DNA of 64,000 bases from an uncultured Sphingorhabdus sp. (lineage in GTDB: Bacteria > Pseudomonadota > Alphaproteobacteria > Sphingomonadales > Sphingomonadaceae), in assembly GCA_937873665.1 (NCBI GenBank), contig CALMYW010000393.1, forward strand, positions 186,001 to 250,000, read 5' to 3'. Below the pieces are notes generated by a model. The model searched no databases. It saw only the letters and a program-made list of their open reading frames with translations, and was not told where the DNA came from. A program made the position numbers and the translations under genes. How positions within the stretch are numbered: the first letter of the stretch is position 1; each line of letters opens with the position of its first letter. Below are positions 21,006 through 31,509 of this stretch, in pieces.

Positions 21006-21512
21006 TTAGTCGCGTTTGCGGGCTTCGTTAGCAGCGGCTTGACCGGCGGCTTTCACCGCTTCGCTCGCCTTGCTGACCAGATCGCGGAACTGGTCACGAA
21101 TCGCATCGCTGCCAAGTCCGACCTCAGCTACTTTTGCCTTGCCGGCATCTTTTGCTGCATTGGCCGCACGCTTGGCGGTTTCGTTGATGACCTTGCCAGC
21201 CTTGCCGAGCACTTTCTTTTCGCGTTGGGTCTTGGGAAGCAGCATCCCGATGATCGCGCCAAGGGCAATGCCACCCGCGACGATTGCGAGCGGGTTCTTA
21301 TCGATGCCATCGCTGGAGGCTTTGCTCGCCTTCTTCGCCAGCTGCTTAGAGCTTTCTACGCTGCGCGAAGCGGCGGACTTGCTCTTTTCGGCTGCAGCTG
21401 CAGCGGAGCGTTTCGCAGCCGCGCTGGCTTCGCGTGCTTTTTCACCTGCATGCGCAATGCTTTCGCGGGCGGTATCGGTTGCGGTTTTCAGATTATCGCC
21501 TAGCTTGCTCAT
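21006..21512 (-). CDS. Alanine/lysine-rich helical protein
   Basis: A 168-residue, strongly helical protein with repeated AREA, AAKRSAAAAAEKSKSAA and KAAGQAAANEARK heptad-like stretches and one hydrophobic segment (PLAIVAGGIALGAIIGMLLP, about 78-97). The layout resembles DUF883-type stress proteins that anchor in the inner membrane by a short glycine-rich helix, but I cannot name a family. Its ATG overlaps the preceding stop by one base. Last gene of the four-gene minus-strand unit 22748-21006. Confidence 0.65.
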   Translation of the reverse strand: MSKLGDNLKTATDTARESIAHAGEKAREASAAAKRSAAAAAEKSKSAASRSVESSKQLAKKASKASSDGIDKNPLAIVAGGIALGAIIGMLLPKTQREKKVLGKAGKVINETAKRAANAAKDAGKAKVAEVGLGSDAIRDQFRDLVSKASEAVKAAGQAAANEARKRD

Positions 21513-21838
21513 CAGTCATCGCCTTCTTCATGCGGTCCGCGGTTGCGAAAACGCTCTATCCAGTTCGAAATGGGTTTCCGTGCGGCAAATAGCAACCCGG
21601 CCGCAGCGACAAACCCGATAAGCGGTGCATTTTTTGCAACATTTTGCTTTGCGGACGAACTTGCGGCGGTCAATCGCGCTTTCTGCTTGTCGGCCCAGCG
21701 CGTGGAGATTGTACGAGGGTGCAGATCATGCTTTGCTTGCTCGACATCGGAGAGCAGCGTCTGTCGCAAAAGTTTGCGCGCCCGATCGCGCTCCAGTATC
21801 GCTTCGCGCTCGGCATCAGCCATGATCGTCGCTTTCAT
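21512..21838 (-). CDS. Small membrane-anchored hypothetical protein
   Basis: A 108-residue protein: a charged helical N-terminal part (AEREAILERDRARKLLRQTL, DVEQAKHDLHPRTISTRWA), one hydrophobic helix near 73-86 (PLIGFVAAAGLLFAA) and a basic/acidic tail. The layout resembles DUF3618-like accessory proteins, but this is only a similarity of pattern. ATG at 21838; an ATG five codons in (21823) is possible. Overlaps the holin-like gene upstream by 23 bases and its own stop touches the next ATG. Confidence 0.65.
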   Translation of the reverse strand: MKATIMADAEREAILERDRARKLLRQTLLSDVEQAKHDLHPRTISTRWADKQKARLTAASSSAKQNVAKNAPLIGFVAAAGLLFAARKPISNWIERFRNRGPHEEGDD

Positions 21839-22190
21839 CGAACTTCAGATTATTGGCGGTTCGACGCGCGGCCGAACCGGCGCCCCACGCAGCGAGCGTA
21901 AAGCCAACGACGACAATAGCAGTCGCCCACCAAGGGCCGACATAATGGTTCAGGATCAGCAAAAGTCCGAGGATAAGCGCAATAATCGCGCCAGACAGGA
22001 AGAAGATGGCCAGAAAAGCCAGAATTCCGGCCTTTCGTATGATCCCGCCGCTGTAACTTAGCCGCGCCTTGGCATATTCTATTTCGGCTTCCGCCAGAGC
22101 ACGCACATCAGCCACCAGTGTTCGAACCTGTTCTGTGGGCGAGGGCGGGGCGGCTTCTGTGTCGCTGGCGGGAGAGGTGTCTTTATCCAT
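21816..22190 (-). CDS. Phage holin family (DUF1469-like) membrane protein
   Basis: A 124-residue protein with a disordered acidic N-terminus, an amphipathic segment (VRTLVADVRALAEAEIEYAK) and two adjacent membrane helices (ILAFLAIFFLSGAIIALILG, ATAIVVVGFTLAAWGAG). This is the actinobacteriophage-holin-X/DUF1469 architecture, which in chromosomes is an envelope-stress protein and not a lysis gene. ATG at 22190 with AGGCGG seven bases before; a GTG one codon earlier is possible. Confidence 0.78.
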   Translation of the reverse strand: MDKDTSPASDTEAAPPSPTEQVRTLVADVRALAEAEIEYAKARLSYSGGIIRKAGILAFLAIFFLSGAIIALILGLLLILNHYVGPWWATAIVVVGFTLAAWGAGSAARRTANNLKFDESDDHG

Positions 22191-22241
22191 CACTCCCCCG
22201 CCTTTAATGCGGCAAGCCGTTTTATTGAAGCCGTTTCGGCG

Positions 22242-22748
22242 TCAGTCGCGTCCCGAACGGACGAGGCGCGCCAGTACAAAGCCAATTGCTGCCGCAGCTC
22301 CGATAGCCGCGCCGGGGCTCTTGCGGATGAACTGTCGCGTATCTTCAAGAATATCGTCGACCTGCTTGGCGTCCATTTTGCCGGCAAGATCATCGACTGC
22401 ATCCGCAGCCTTGCGAGCGTAATCGCCATATTGCGCGCCGACCTTTTCATCGATTTGCTCCGCGCTGTCGCGCAGGATCTTGCCAAAGCCTTCGAGGGCC
22501 TCGCTTGCTTTATCCTTGCCGCTTTCGGCGGCTTCGCGGGCGCGACCTGCGGCTTTGTCTTTCATATTGGCAAATTCGGTTTTCATCTTGGTTTTGACCT
22601 CTGTCTCGACCTTGCCGGGATTGGGCTTCGCCTTTGTGACGGCTGTTTTGGCAGCTGTTGTTTTGGTTGACGTCGACTTGGTAGTAGTGGCCTTGGGCTT
22701 CGCAGCAGGCTTCTTCGCTGCGGCAGCGGGTTTCTTGGGTGTAGCCAT
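22242..22748 (-). CDS. DUF883-like protein with Lys/Ala/Pro-rich tail
   Basis: A 168-residue protein. Residues 1-55 are a low-complexity lysine, alanine, proline and threonine stretch like histone H1 tails. Residues 60-140 are helical (KDKAAGRAREAAESGKDKAS, GDYARKAADAVDDLAGKMD). The C-terminus has a glycine/alanine-rich helix (PGAAIGAAAAIGFVLARLV) as in DUF883/ElaB-type ribosome- or membrane-associated stress proteins. The start is the ATG at 22748 because AAGGAGG lies just before it. First gene of the four-gene unit; divergent from eno. Confidence 0.7.
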   Translation of the reverse strand: MATPKKPAAAAKKPAAKPKATTTKSTSTKTTAAKTAVTKAKPNPGKVETEVKTKMKTEFANMKDKAAGRAREAAESGKDKASEALEGFGKILRDSAEQIDEKVGAQYGDYARKAADAVDDLAGKMDAKQVDDILEDTRQFIRKSPGAAIGAAAAIGFVLARLVRSGRD

Positions 22749-22901
22749 TTCAATCCTCCTTTCGGGACCATTTTCACCCATATTGGTACTGCAGGTGCTT
22801 TAGTCAACTAGGACAGCACGATTTTGCAAGTCTGGCCATGCATTCATATTCCATTGGCCTCGGATTGAGCACCGATTGCCAGCACGGGAAATAGCGATTA
22901 A

Positions 22902-24209
<1,308 letters not shown>

Positions 24210-24244
24210 TTGCGCCGTCTGACGCCATGATGGTATAGAACCTT

Positions 24245-24571
24245 ATGGCCAAGGCAAAGCGCAAGACGAATCCAGAAGAATTCCGGGCAAAGCTGGTCAC
24301 GGCTGCTGCGCTGGTGGCATTGTTGCTGATAGCGGCCTATGCGCTGCTTGGCCCAACGGGGATCCTCGCATGGGCCGAATATCGGCAGGCGATCAATGAA
24401 CGCAGCCAAGAGTTGGCGAAGCTGGAAAAGGAACGCGATGCACTGCGCAACCGCCAGAGGTTGCTTGATCGCGACAATGTTGATCCGGATCTGGCGGGTG
24501 AGTTGATGCGCAAGGAGTTGAATGTCGTTGCGCCTGACGAAATTGTTATCCCGCTGAAGGATAATGAATAG
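24245..24571 (+). CDS. FtsB/DivIC family septum formation protein
   Basis: A 108-residue bitopic membrane protein: basic N-terminus, one membrane helix at about 17-36 (LVTAAALVALLLIAAYALLG), then a coiled coil (NERSQELAKLEKERDALRNR) and a short C-terminal part ending in PLKDNE. This is the layout of FtsB/DivIC, which with FtsL and FtsQ activates septal cell-wall synthesis. Its position between eno and pdhA is the usual alphaproteobacterial one. Confidence 0.88.
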   Translation: MAKAKRKTNPEEFRAKLVTAAALVALLLIAAYALLGPTGILAWAEYRQAINERSQELAKLEKERDALRNRQRLLDRDNVDPDLAGELMRKELNVVAPDEIVIPLKDNE

Positions 24572-24675
24572 CTATGTCTTATAGGCCCGCCACATAAAGG
24601 CACTTCCATCTGCCTGCGCGATTGACTAGTCGCTTTCCCTAACGTCAAACCAAAAGCCCGTGAGAGGACGACGCA

Positions 24676-25746
24676 TTGGCAAAATCCCCAGCTAGCAAAC
24701 CGAGCAAGGCCAAAGCCGCATCGGTTTCGACCGACGCGATTGCGAACCGCGAACGTCCCGCAACTCCGGTGCCTTACAAGGCGAGCAAGGAAGAACTGCT
24801 CGAATTCTACAAGCAGATGCTGTTGATTCGTCGGTTCGAAGAAAAGGCGGGGCAGTTGTACGGTCTCGGTCTTATCGGCGGATTTTGCCACCTCTATATC
24901 GGACAGGAAGCCGTCGCCATCGGGCTTCAATCGGCTCTGACTCCCGGCAAAGACAGTGTTATCACCGGATATCGTGATCATGGCCACATGCTGGCTTATG
25001 GCATCGATCCCAACATCATCATGGCGGAATTGACGGGCCGTGCCGCGGGGATATCCAAAGGCAAGGGCGGGTCGATGCATATGTTTTCGACCGAGCACAA
25101 ATTCTACGGCGGCCACGGCATTGTTGGCGCGCAGGTCTCGCTTGGCGCTGGCCTCGCCTTCGCGCACAAATATAACAATGATGGCGGCGTATGCCTTGCC
25201 TATTTCGGCGACGGCGCGGCCAACCAAGGCCAGGTTTACGAGAGCTTCAACATGGCCGAGCTCTGGAAACTGCCGATCATTTTCGTGATCGAGAATAACC
25301 AATATGCGATGGGAACAAGTGTCAATCGCGCCTCGGCCGAAGACCAGCTTTATCGCCGCGGTGAAAGCTTCCGCATTCCGGGACTTCAGGTTGATGGTAT
25401 GGATGTGCTGGCTGTTCGCGGGGCAGCCGAAGTTGCGCTCGATTGGGTGCGCAGCGGCAAGGGGCCGATCCTGCTTGAGATGAAAACATATCGCTATCGC
25501 GGTCACTCTATGTCCGATCCGGCCAAATATCGCAGTCGCGAAGAAGTACAGTCGGTGCGTGAAAAATCCGATCCGATCGACGGGTGCAAGGAAGATTTGC
25601 TCGCAATGGGTGTTGTTGAGGACGAGTTGAAAGCCATCGAAAAGGAAATCCGCGCGATCGTCAACGCATCGGCGGAATTCGCGGAGCAAGCACCTGAACC
25701 GGAACTTTCCGAACTCTATACTGACGTGCTGGTGGAGACTTACTGA
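24676..25746 (+). CDS. pdhA: Pyruvate dehydrogenase E1 component, alpha subunit
   Basis: Thiamine-diphosphate-dependent E1 alpha, 356 residues. The TPP/Mg motif is [20 protein letters not shown] ending in [10 protein letters not shown]. Also visible are [23 protein letters not shown] and the phosphorylation-loop-like [19 protein letters not shown]. The first codon is TTG at 24676 with GAGAGGA about seven bases before it; the Ala/Lys-rich N-terminus is typical of sphingomonads. The TGA overlaps the pdhB ATG by one base. Confidence 0.96.
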   Translation: MAKSPASKPSKAKAASVSTDAIANRERPATPVPYKASKEELLEFYKQMLLIRRFEEKAGQLYGLGLIGGFCHLYIGQEAVAIGLQSALTPGKDSVITGYRDHGHMLAYGIDPNIIMAELTGRAAGISKGKGGSMHMFSTEHKFYGGHGIVGAQVSLGAGLAFAHKYNNDGGVCLAYFGDGAANQGQVYESFNMAELWKLPIIFVIENNQYAMGTSVNRASAEDQLYRRGESFRIPGLQVDGMDVLAVRGAAEVALDWVRSGKGPILLEMKTYRYRGHSMSDPAKYRSREEVQSVREKSDPIDGCKEDLLAMGVVEDELKAIEKEIRAIVNASAEFAEQAPEPELSELYTDVLVETY

Positions 25747-27095
25747 TGGCAATCGAGCTCAAAATGCCCGCTTTGTCGCCCACCATGGAAGAGGGCACGC
25801 TGGCGAAATGGCTGGTGAAGGAAGGCGATAGTGTGTCCTCTGGCGACATCCTTGCCGAAATCGAGACCGACAAGGCGACGATGGAATTTGAGGCGGTTGA
25901 CGAAGGCACCGTTTCACAGATCCTGGTGGCCGAAGGCACCGATGGCGTGAAGGTTGGCACTGTCATCGCTTTGATTGCAAGCGACGATGAGGTAGCCGCT
26001 CCTGCGCCAGTTGCAAAAACTGAACCGGCAGAAGTCGCAGTTGTCGAAGCGCCGAAGCCTGTCGCTACTCCTCCAAAAGTTGCAGCCGAACCCTCAGTTC
26101 CCGCTGGTACAGCTATGGCGACGGTTACGGTTCGTGAAGCGCTTCGTGATGCGATGGCAGAAGAAATGCGAGCTGACGACCGCATCTTTGTGATGGGTGA
26201 GGAAGTCGCCGAATATCAGGGTGCCTATAAAGTCACCCAAGGCCTGCTCGAGGAATTTGGGCCGCGCCGCGTCATTGATACCCCGATCACCGAATACGGA
26301 TTTGCCGGCATTGGCACGGGGGCCGCTATGGGTGGCCTGCGCCCGGTGATTGAATTCATGACCTTCAACTTTGCGATGCAGGCGATTGACCATATCATCA
26401 ATTCAGCGGCGAAGACCAATTATATGTCCGGTGGCCAGATGCGTTGCCCTATTGTCTTCCGCGGCCCCAATGGCGCTGCGGCGCGCGTCGGTGCACAGCA
26501 TAGCCAGAATTACGCCCCCTGGTATGCCAGCGTTCCCGGCCTGATCGTGATTTCACCTTACGACGCCGCTGACGCCAAGGGCTTGTTGAAAGCCGCAATT
26601 CGCTGTGAGGACCCGGTTGTCTTCCTCGAAAACGAGCTGATGTACGGTCGCAGCTTTGACGTGCCGGCTGTCGACGATTTCGTCCTGCCGATCGGTAAGG
26701 CCCGCGTCGTGCGGGAAGGCCGCGATGTCACTATCGTCTCCTATTCGATTGGTGTCGGCTTTGCACTGGAAGCTGCCGAAAAGCTGGGAGGTGAGGGGAT
26801 TGATGCCGAAGTCATCGACCTGCGTACCATCCGTCCGCTGGATAAAGCCACGGTGCTGGCCAGCTTGGCCAAAACCAATCGCCTTGTCATCGCGGAGGAG
26901 GGCTGGGCAACCTGTTCAGTCGGCAGCGAGATTTCTGCCATTTGCATGGAAGAAGGCTTCGATGATCTCGACGCTCCAGTCTTGCGCATTGCAAACGAAG
27001 ATGTGCCGATGCCTTATGCGGCCAACCTGGAACGCGCGACGCTGATAAACGCCGACAAGATTGCCAGTGGTGTCAGGAAATTGTTCGGCCGCTAG
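25746..27095 (+). CDS. pdhB: Pyruvate dehydrogenase E1 beta subunit with lipoyl domain
   Basis: E1 beta, 449 residues. Residues 1-78 form a biotinyl/lipoyl domain with the modified lysine in [16 protein letters not shown], a linker of about 50 residues rich in Ala, Pro and Val follows, and the transketolase-like pyrimidine-binding domain starts near residue 120 ([30 protein letters not shown]). A lipoyl domain on E1 beta is known in alphaproteobacteria and not an error. The E2 and E3 genes are not in this window: the Tad genes follow on the other strand. Confidence 0.96.
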   Translation: MAIELKMPALSPTMEEGTLAKWLVKEGDSVSSGDILAEIETDKATMEFEAVDEGTVSQILVAEGTDGVKVGTVIALIASDDEVAAPAPVAKTEPAEVAVVEAPKPVATPPKVAAEPSVPAGTAMATVTVREALRDAMAEEMRADDRIFVMGEEVAEYQGAYKVTQGLLEEFGPRRVIDTPITEYGFAGIGTGAAMGGLRPVIEFMTFNFAMQAIDHIINSAAKTNYMSGGQMRCPIVFRGPNGAAARVGAQHSQNYAPWYASVPGLIVISPYDAADAKGLLKAAIRCEDPVVFLENELMYGRSFDVPAVDDFVLPIGKARVVREGRDVTIVSYSIGVGFALEAAEKLGGEGIDAEVIDLRTIRPLDKATVLASLAKTNRLVIAEEGWATCSVGSEISAICMEEGFDDLDAPVLRIANEDVPMPYAANLERATLINADKIASGVRKLFGR

Positions 27096-27111
27096 AATTT
27101 GGCGAACGCCA

Positions 27112-27837
27112 TCAACTGCAAGTTGAAGCAGTGACACCTTCGGCATTGTAGATTTGCGTGAAATCGCGCGAGTCACGAACGATCATTGCGGAAGTGGCCA
27201 CAATTTCCTTCTCCACCAGATTGGAGAAGCCAATGTCGAGCATTGGCCGGAAGTGATAGTGGATTTCGGCAAACATGACAGCGCCATATTCCGGAGCTGT
27301 CACTTGGCGGCCTGCCGGCCCGATGCCATCGACATTGCCATGGGTTCCCGGCTTGCCATAAAGTGGTTGATAATGCGTACCTGGGCCTGAGCAACGCTGC
27401 CACCGAATGCGGAATTTGTTGGTCGGGTTGGGATTGGCAACCGGCTCCACGCTGGACAAAAATATGCGTGCATTCCCGCGCGAAACGACCTGATTGGTGC
27501 CCGGATCGAGATAGGGGTGAAAGCCATCCAAAGTCAGACCGCGGCCTTCATGACGGGCACCCGTGAATACGTCGTTGATATCGATTTCCGACACACGTTT
27601 TGCCGACAAGAGGCTGTTGGCGCCCATGCGAGCGGCGTTATCGGCCACGTGAACCACAATCTGGTTTACCTGCATTGTGGTCGCTGCATAATTTGCCGTT
27701 TCAATACCGGCAACGGCGAGGCCCATAAAGAATGGAAGCGATACAGCGAACTCGACAAGTGCTAGTCCGCTGCGATCTTTGCGCAACGCGGATGCAAAAG
27801 TGCGGATATTCTGATGTCTTTTCATGATGTCAGTCAT
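27112..27837 (-). CDS. TadE/TadG-like pseudopilin
   Basis: A 241-residue protein with a short basic N-terminus followed by the TadE-type segment LRKDRSGLALVEFAVSLPFFMGLAVAGIE (positions about 20-50, Glu in the usual place), one membrane helix, then a periplasmic domain with two cysteines. Such minor pseudopilins help assemble Flp/Tad pili. The ATG at 27837 overlaps the upstream gene by eight bases; an ATG at 27825 would also work. Third of three Tad-type genes. Confidence 0.8.
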   Translation of the reverse strand: MTDIMKRHQNIRTFASALRKDRSGLALVEFAVSLPFFMGLAVAGIETANYAATTMQVNQIVVHVADNAARMGANSLLSAKRVSEIDINDVFTGARHEGRGLTLDGFHPYLDPGTNQVVSRGNARIFLSSVEPVANPNPTNKFRIRWQRCSGPGTHYQPLYGKPGTHGNVDGIGPAGRQVTAPEYGAVMFAEIHYHFRPMLDIGFSNLVEKEIVATSAMIVRDSRDFTQIYNAEGVTASTCS

Positions 27838-28456
27838 CGCAGTTTCTCGTTTGTGGAGCGGCATAAGCGGCCTGTTCCGCATAAGGCTGGTTCGCCAAAA
27901 CCGTATTCGCGGCAATGGTGATTTGCTCCGGCAGGCCGATCAATGAGGCCAAGGGGAACAGGCGGTCATAAGTTACTGTCACGGTGACAATTGAAACGTC
28001 CTTCGCGCCACCCTGGCCTTCGTCACCGCCATCGGAGTCCCAGGTTTCGTTCAAATTGGCGTCAACATACGGCTCGCCATTGTCACAGACACCATTATCA
28101 TTGGTATCGGTATATTCTTCTTCGTCAGCGTTAAATGCATTGGAGAAATTGCGATAATAGCGACGTTTGACTATGATCCCTTCGTCCGGATCGATGCTAT
28201 TGTTCAGTTTTCGGATCTGGTTTTTGATGCGCGCATCAATGGCTTCCTGCTTTGCCAGAATGCCGCCATCCTCAAGCGCGGAGTCGCGCGCCACTTCCTG
28301 AATGGCCCCATCGATAACGGTGCGCATATACAATGTATGGCCGACATCCATTGTCCCTAAAAGCATTGTAACGACGGCAGGAGCTATCAATCCGAATTCG
28401 GTTACCGAAACAGCAGATTGGTCGCGTAGCAGATTTTGCAGTTCGAATTTCTTCAT
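27830..28456 (-). CDS. TadE-like pseudopilin with acidic Ca-loop-like insert
   Basis: A 208-residue TadE family protein. It starts with LRDQSAVSVTEFGLIAPAVVTMLLG, the conserved Glu preceding the helix. Between residues 105 and 145 lies an insert with DTNDNGVCDNGEPYVDANL, a DxNxNGxxD series like calcium-binding EF-loops or dockerin repeats. The periplasmic remainder is beta-rich and ends with Cys. ATG at 28456 follows GAGGAT by seven bases. It sits 11 bases after the VWA pilus gene. Confidence 0.78.
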   Translation of the reverse strand: MKKFELQNLLRDQSAVSVTEFGLIAPAVVTMLLGTMDVGHTLYMRTVIDGAIQEVARDSALEDGGILAKQEAIDARIKNQIRKLNNSIDPDEGIIVKRRYYRNFSNAFNADEEEYTDTNDNGVCDNGEPYVDANLNETWDSDGGDEGQGGAKDVSIVTVTVTYDRLFPLASLIGLPEQITIAANTVLANQPYAEQAAYAAPQTRNCDD

Positions 28457-28467
28457 CGCAACCATCC

Positions 28468-30594
28468 TCAGGTTGTCAGGCGCAGGGCAGCGATTTGTCC
28501 CGCGATCTGTTTGAACTGGGTCGTCAGGCTGACGCCCGGCTGATATTGGAAGAATTTGCCAGGCGAAGCGCATGCTTGGAGATTTGCATTGGTCGTACTG
28601 TTTACGTCCGACCCATAGGATACGACCCATAATGTTATGTTCATATTCTTGACTGCCGTGCAGAGCGCCGCAGTGCGCTGATCCGTCAAAGTGTTCAAAG
28701 TCGAAGTCGACGGAGCGCCGTCGGTCTGGAGTCTGTCGAACCAGGGAACATTATAAGCCGACAGGGCATCCGAATTGGCGTTGGTATCGCCGTCGGTCAT
28801 GAAAATCATGTGCCGCTGCACATTGTCATTGGCCACAGCATTGTGTTCGGCGAAAATGCCTGTTGGCGACATAAGGCGGGCACCCCACAACATGCCAATG
28901 TCATGGAATGTATAACCATCGGTGGTCAGGTTGTTAATGTAAGTCTGAAAAACACCCGGATCCCAAACTTCAAGTAGCTTGGAAGGTGAGGGGCAAGCAG
29001 TGGTGGTGCTGCCCGATGTCGGGCGGCTGAAATTGGACGTTGTCGTAACGGGGTTGAGCGTCCAGCCATTTGAGTCGCTGCGCGAATACAACACATCCTT
29101 CAGACGCGGACCCCATAATGTGGTCGGGTCGGACGAAGTGGGGATAAGGTCGATTGCCATATCCTTTTGCGGTGATGTTGCCGACGTGTCCCATGTGGTC
29201 ACATTTTTCTGCGTCGGGCGTTCGAGTATGCAACCATCCCAGTTGATCGTAGTGTTGGCACCGCTTGTGCCAATCGGCAGCGTTATCGAACTGTTGTAGC
29301 TGTTCGTTCCCGTATTTTTGAGTCCCGATACATCAACTGCGATGCGATCATAGGTCCAGTTGTTGAACACCGTTTTAGGTATCCAAGTCACTGGTCGCGA
29401 AGCGGTATATTCGGTGGTTGTCACCGAAGAGCTGACTTTGCGCTGCAAATAGCATTTCTTGTTTTTGCTGACGTTATTATTATCAGGAATATAGCGATAT
29501 TCGGTTGATCCGCTCGTCACGGTTTTTTCGTAATAAGACGTCGTTGAATTGGCTGGATATGTCGGTGTGTCGGTCGACGTTTCATAAGGTCCGTTTGTCG
29601 TCGGGCCTGTATTTTGCGTCGGCGGCCAGGAAATGTTGTTGCAGTTAAGCGGCGCTTTGCTGACAGAAACCGTCTTCAAATAAGTTGTGCCATTTATGGT
29701 TATATTGTTCCCCATATACTGCCAGCTGCCGGTCGTCGGATCGGTCGAGGGCGAACCAACTTGCGTTAGCGGACCTGGCGTACCCAAAGTGTAACTAAAG
29801 TCGGGGTCAACGGTCGTGTTTGCACGGCGAGTCTGATAATACCATGTATCCGCCATATATTCGAGTGGAAGCAGGCGACCGACATTGACGTTGATCGAAT
29901 AGGGCACAAATCCGAAACGGATCTGCGATGTGTTCGAAGCGGACTCAACCGGATCGGCGCTCTCTCCGCATTCCGTCGCCGAAACATCGGCAATGTTTTT
30001 CTGGGTTAGCGTTTCGTAAAAGCATTTAACCGCTTTACGCAATTCGGTTATTTTCACGGGATTCGTTGCCGATACAGACTCACTGGAGTCTACGGCACTG
30101 TCCATCGACCCCGTGGTATCGAGCACGAACATGACATCGGAATTGGGGATGCGCATTTCGGCACTGCAGCTGACACTTATTGTGCGCTCTTCCTGGCCAA
30201 GCACTTTCATCAGCGTCATCGGAATATCGACCGATGCAGTGCCGGAAACTTTGCCGCCTAATTCGGTAAAGGACCTTTGAATATTTTCTGTGCCATATGC
30301 ACCGCTTTCAAAGTTCGCATTGAAGGCGGCGAGGGCCTGAGTGTTGGCGCGGCCGCTATTGTCCGCCCAGGCACCACCGGCCATGACCTTACGACCCATC
30401 AGCGCACCGGCATCGCATGCCGCCTGAAGGCGTGTCTGCGTGAGATAGATACGGCTCATGTCGACACTGCCACCGACAAGACCGATTACCGGGATGACAG
30501 CTGCGGCCATAATTGCGATGGTATTACCGGCTTGGTCCTTGCACAGGCGCGAAAGCACGCCGGTGAGACTGTTTGTCTCCAGTTTCTTCTTCAC
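28468..30594 (-). CDS. TadG-like pilus protein with VWA domain
   Basis: A 708-residue protein with a TadE/G-like N-terminus (LCKDQAGNTIAIMAAAVIPVIGLVGG, one membrane helix), then a von Willebrand factor A domain with the MIDAS-type motif DTTGSMD near residue 160. The domain is interrupted by a long Ser/Thr/Asn/Tyr-rich region and resumes near residue 590 with IFMTDGDTNAN. Such TadG proteins are secreted adhesion or assembly factors of Tad pili. The start is GTG at 30594 with AGGGGA upstream. First of the three Tad genes; no tadABC or cpa genes are in the window. Confidence 0.86.
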   Translation of the reverse strand: MKKKLETNSLTGVLSRLCKDQAGNTIAIMAAAVIPVIGLVGGSVDMSRIYLTQTRLQAACDAGALMGRKVMAGGAWADNSGRANTQALAAFNANFESGAYGTENIQRSFTELGGKVSGTASVDIPMTLMKVLGQEERTISVSCSAEMRIPNSDVMFVLDTTGSMDSAVDSSESVSATNPVKITELRKAVKCFYETLTQKNIADVSATECGESADPVESASNTSQIRFGFVPYSINVNVGRLLPLEYMADTWYYQTRRANTTVDPDFSYTLGTPGPLTQVGSPSTDPTTGSWQYMGNNITINGTTYLKTVSVSKAPLNCNNISWPPTQNTGPTTNGPYETSTDTPTYPANSTTSYYEKTVTSGSTEYRYIPDNNNVSKNKKCYLQRKVSSSVTTTEYTASRPVTWIPKTVFNNWTYDRIAVDVSGLKNTGTNSYNSSITLPIGTSGANTTINWDGCILERPTQKNVTTWDTSATSPQKDMAIDLIPTSSDPTTLWGPRLKDVLYSRSDSNGWTLNPVTTTSNFSRPTSGSTTTACPSPSKLLEVWDPGVFQTYINNLTTDGYTFHDIGMLWGARLMSPTGIFAEHNAVANDNVQRHMIFMTDGDTNANSDALSAYNVPWFDRLQTDGAPSTSTLNTLTDQRTAALCTAVKNMNITLWVVSYGSDVNSTTNANLQACASPGKFFQYQPGVSLTTQFKQIAGQIAALRLTT

Positions 30595-30676
30595 TGCGAC
30601 AATCCCCTGTCAAATCCAATTAGATTCATTGTGCCATCTACATTGACGGTCGTAACCGTCCTCTGAAGAAACAGGG

Positions 30677-30691
30677 TTAGGAACGGGTTAA
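30677..30691 (-). promoter_or_regulatory. CtrA-like site upstream of the Tad genes
   Basis: On the minus strand TTAACCCGTTCCTAA fits TTAA-N7-CTAA and shares TTAACC-N5-CTAA with the site ahead of the chemotaxis receptor. It lies about 80 bases upstream of the tadG-like GTG. Regulation is inferred. Confidence 0.4.
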
Positions 30692-30843
30692 TTTGCAGGG
30701 AAATTCAGCATGCTAAGTGTTGGAAAGACAGGTTTTCAGGGTAATTTCCACTGTTTCGAGTTAACCTTTTCACGTCTTTTGTGCGAAACATCTCCAGCCG
30801 AGGGCCTTGTGCCTAACCCTGAATCCGTGTTTGGGGATGGGTG

Positions 30844-31458
30844 ATGGAAGTCGAAAATCATCTCAGTCCTCCGCAGCAAATGGCCGTTGCCCATGCGCCA
30901 TCGGCGCTACGCAATGCGTTGTCCATCTTGCTGGAATTCGATAACCGTATGATGGCGATCGCCTCCAAAGGGCAGGAACCGGTATTAAAACAGCTGCGAT
31001 ATGCATGGTGGAGAGAGCAACTGGGGAAGCCCACCGATCAACGGCCTAAGGGTGAGCCGCTTCTTGCCAGAATTAGGGCCGAAAATTCATCGCACCACCT
31101 TGAAGAAGCGTTGAGTGAATTGCTTGATGCCTGGGATATTGTCGTTTCTTCAGAAGATGCCGACGCACAATCCGCACTGGACAAGGCCTGTATAGTGCGC
31201 GGGAACGCGATCTTCGGGCGTTATGCGGATTGGGTGGGTGTGAACCAGCTAGCTCTCGAAAGGGCCCGAAAAGCTGGCGCGATTTGGTCGCGACAAAGCT
31301 TTGGGTTGGCAATAGCTTCTGCAAACCTCGAACTCGTGACGGGCCTCAAGCCTCTAAACCTCTTGCTCCTGTCAGCTGGCATTGAGGCGGAAACCAGTAT
31401 GTTACGGCGAACTGGCAAATATGCACGCTTGTTCTGGCATGCCTTGACGAACCGCTAG
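30844..31458 (+). CDS. Squalene/phytoene synthase-like protein, probably non-catalytic
   Basis: A 204-residue relative of the squalene/phytoene synthase family. Similarity is seen in ALRNALSILLEFDNRMMAIA, QLRYAWWREQL and the helical body. It is shorter than the usual 270-350 residues and neither DxxxD magnesium motif is visible, so prenyl transfer is unlikely. Comparable short family members are annotated in sphingomonads without function. ATG at 30844; a GTG precedes it by one codon. Confidence 0.6.
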   Translation: MEVENHLSPPQQMAVAHAPSALRNALSILLEFDNRMMAIASKGQEPVLKQLRYAWWREQLGKPTDQRPKGEPLLARIRAENSSHHLEEALSELLDAWDIVVSSEDADAQSALDKACIVRGNAIFGRYADWVGVNQLALERARKAGAIWSRQSFGLAIASANLELVTGLKPLNLLLLSAGIEAETSMLRRTGKYARLFWHALTNR

Positions 31459-31509
31459 AAATTCGCACAATCGGGGCCTTCACACAGGGTGGTGCCGGAG
31501 TGTTGAGCC

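Noticed and set aside
21816..22190. Holin gene as evidence of a prophage
   Set aside because: No endolysin, capsid, tail or integrase genes nearby; DUF1469-like proteins are common chromosomal genes.
24337..25752. Frame antisense to ftsB and pdhA
   Set aside because: Shadow; starts and codon use do not support it.
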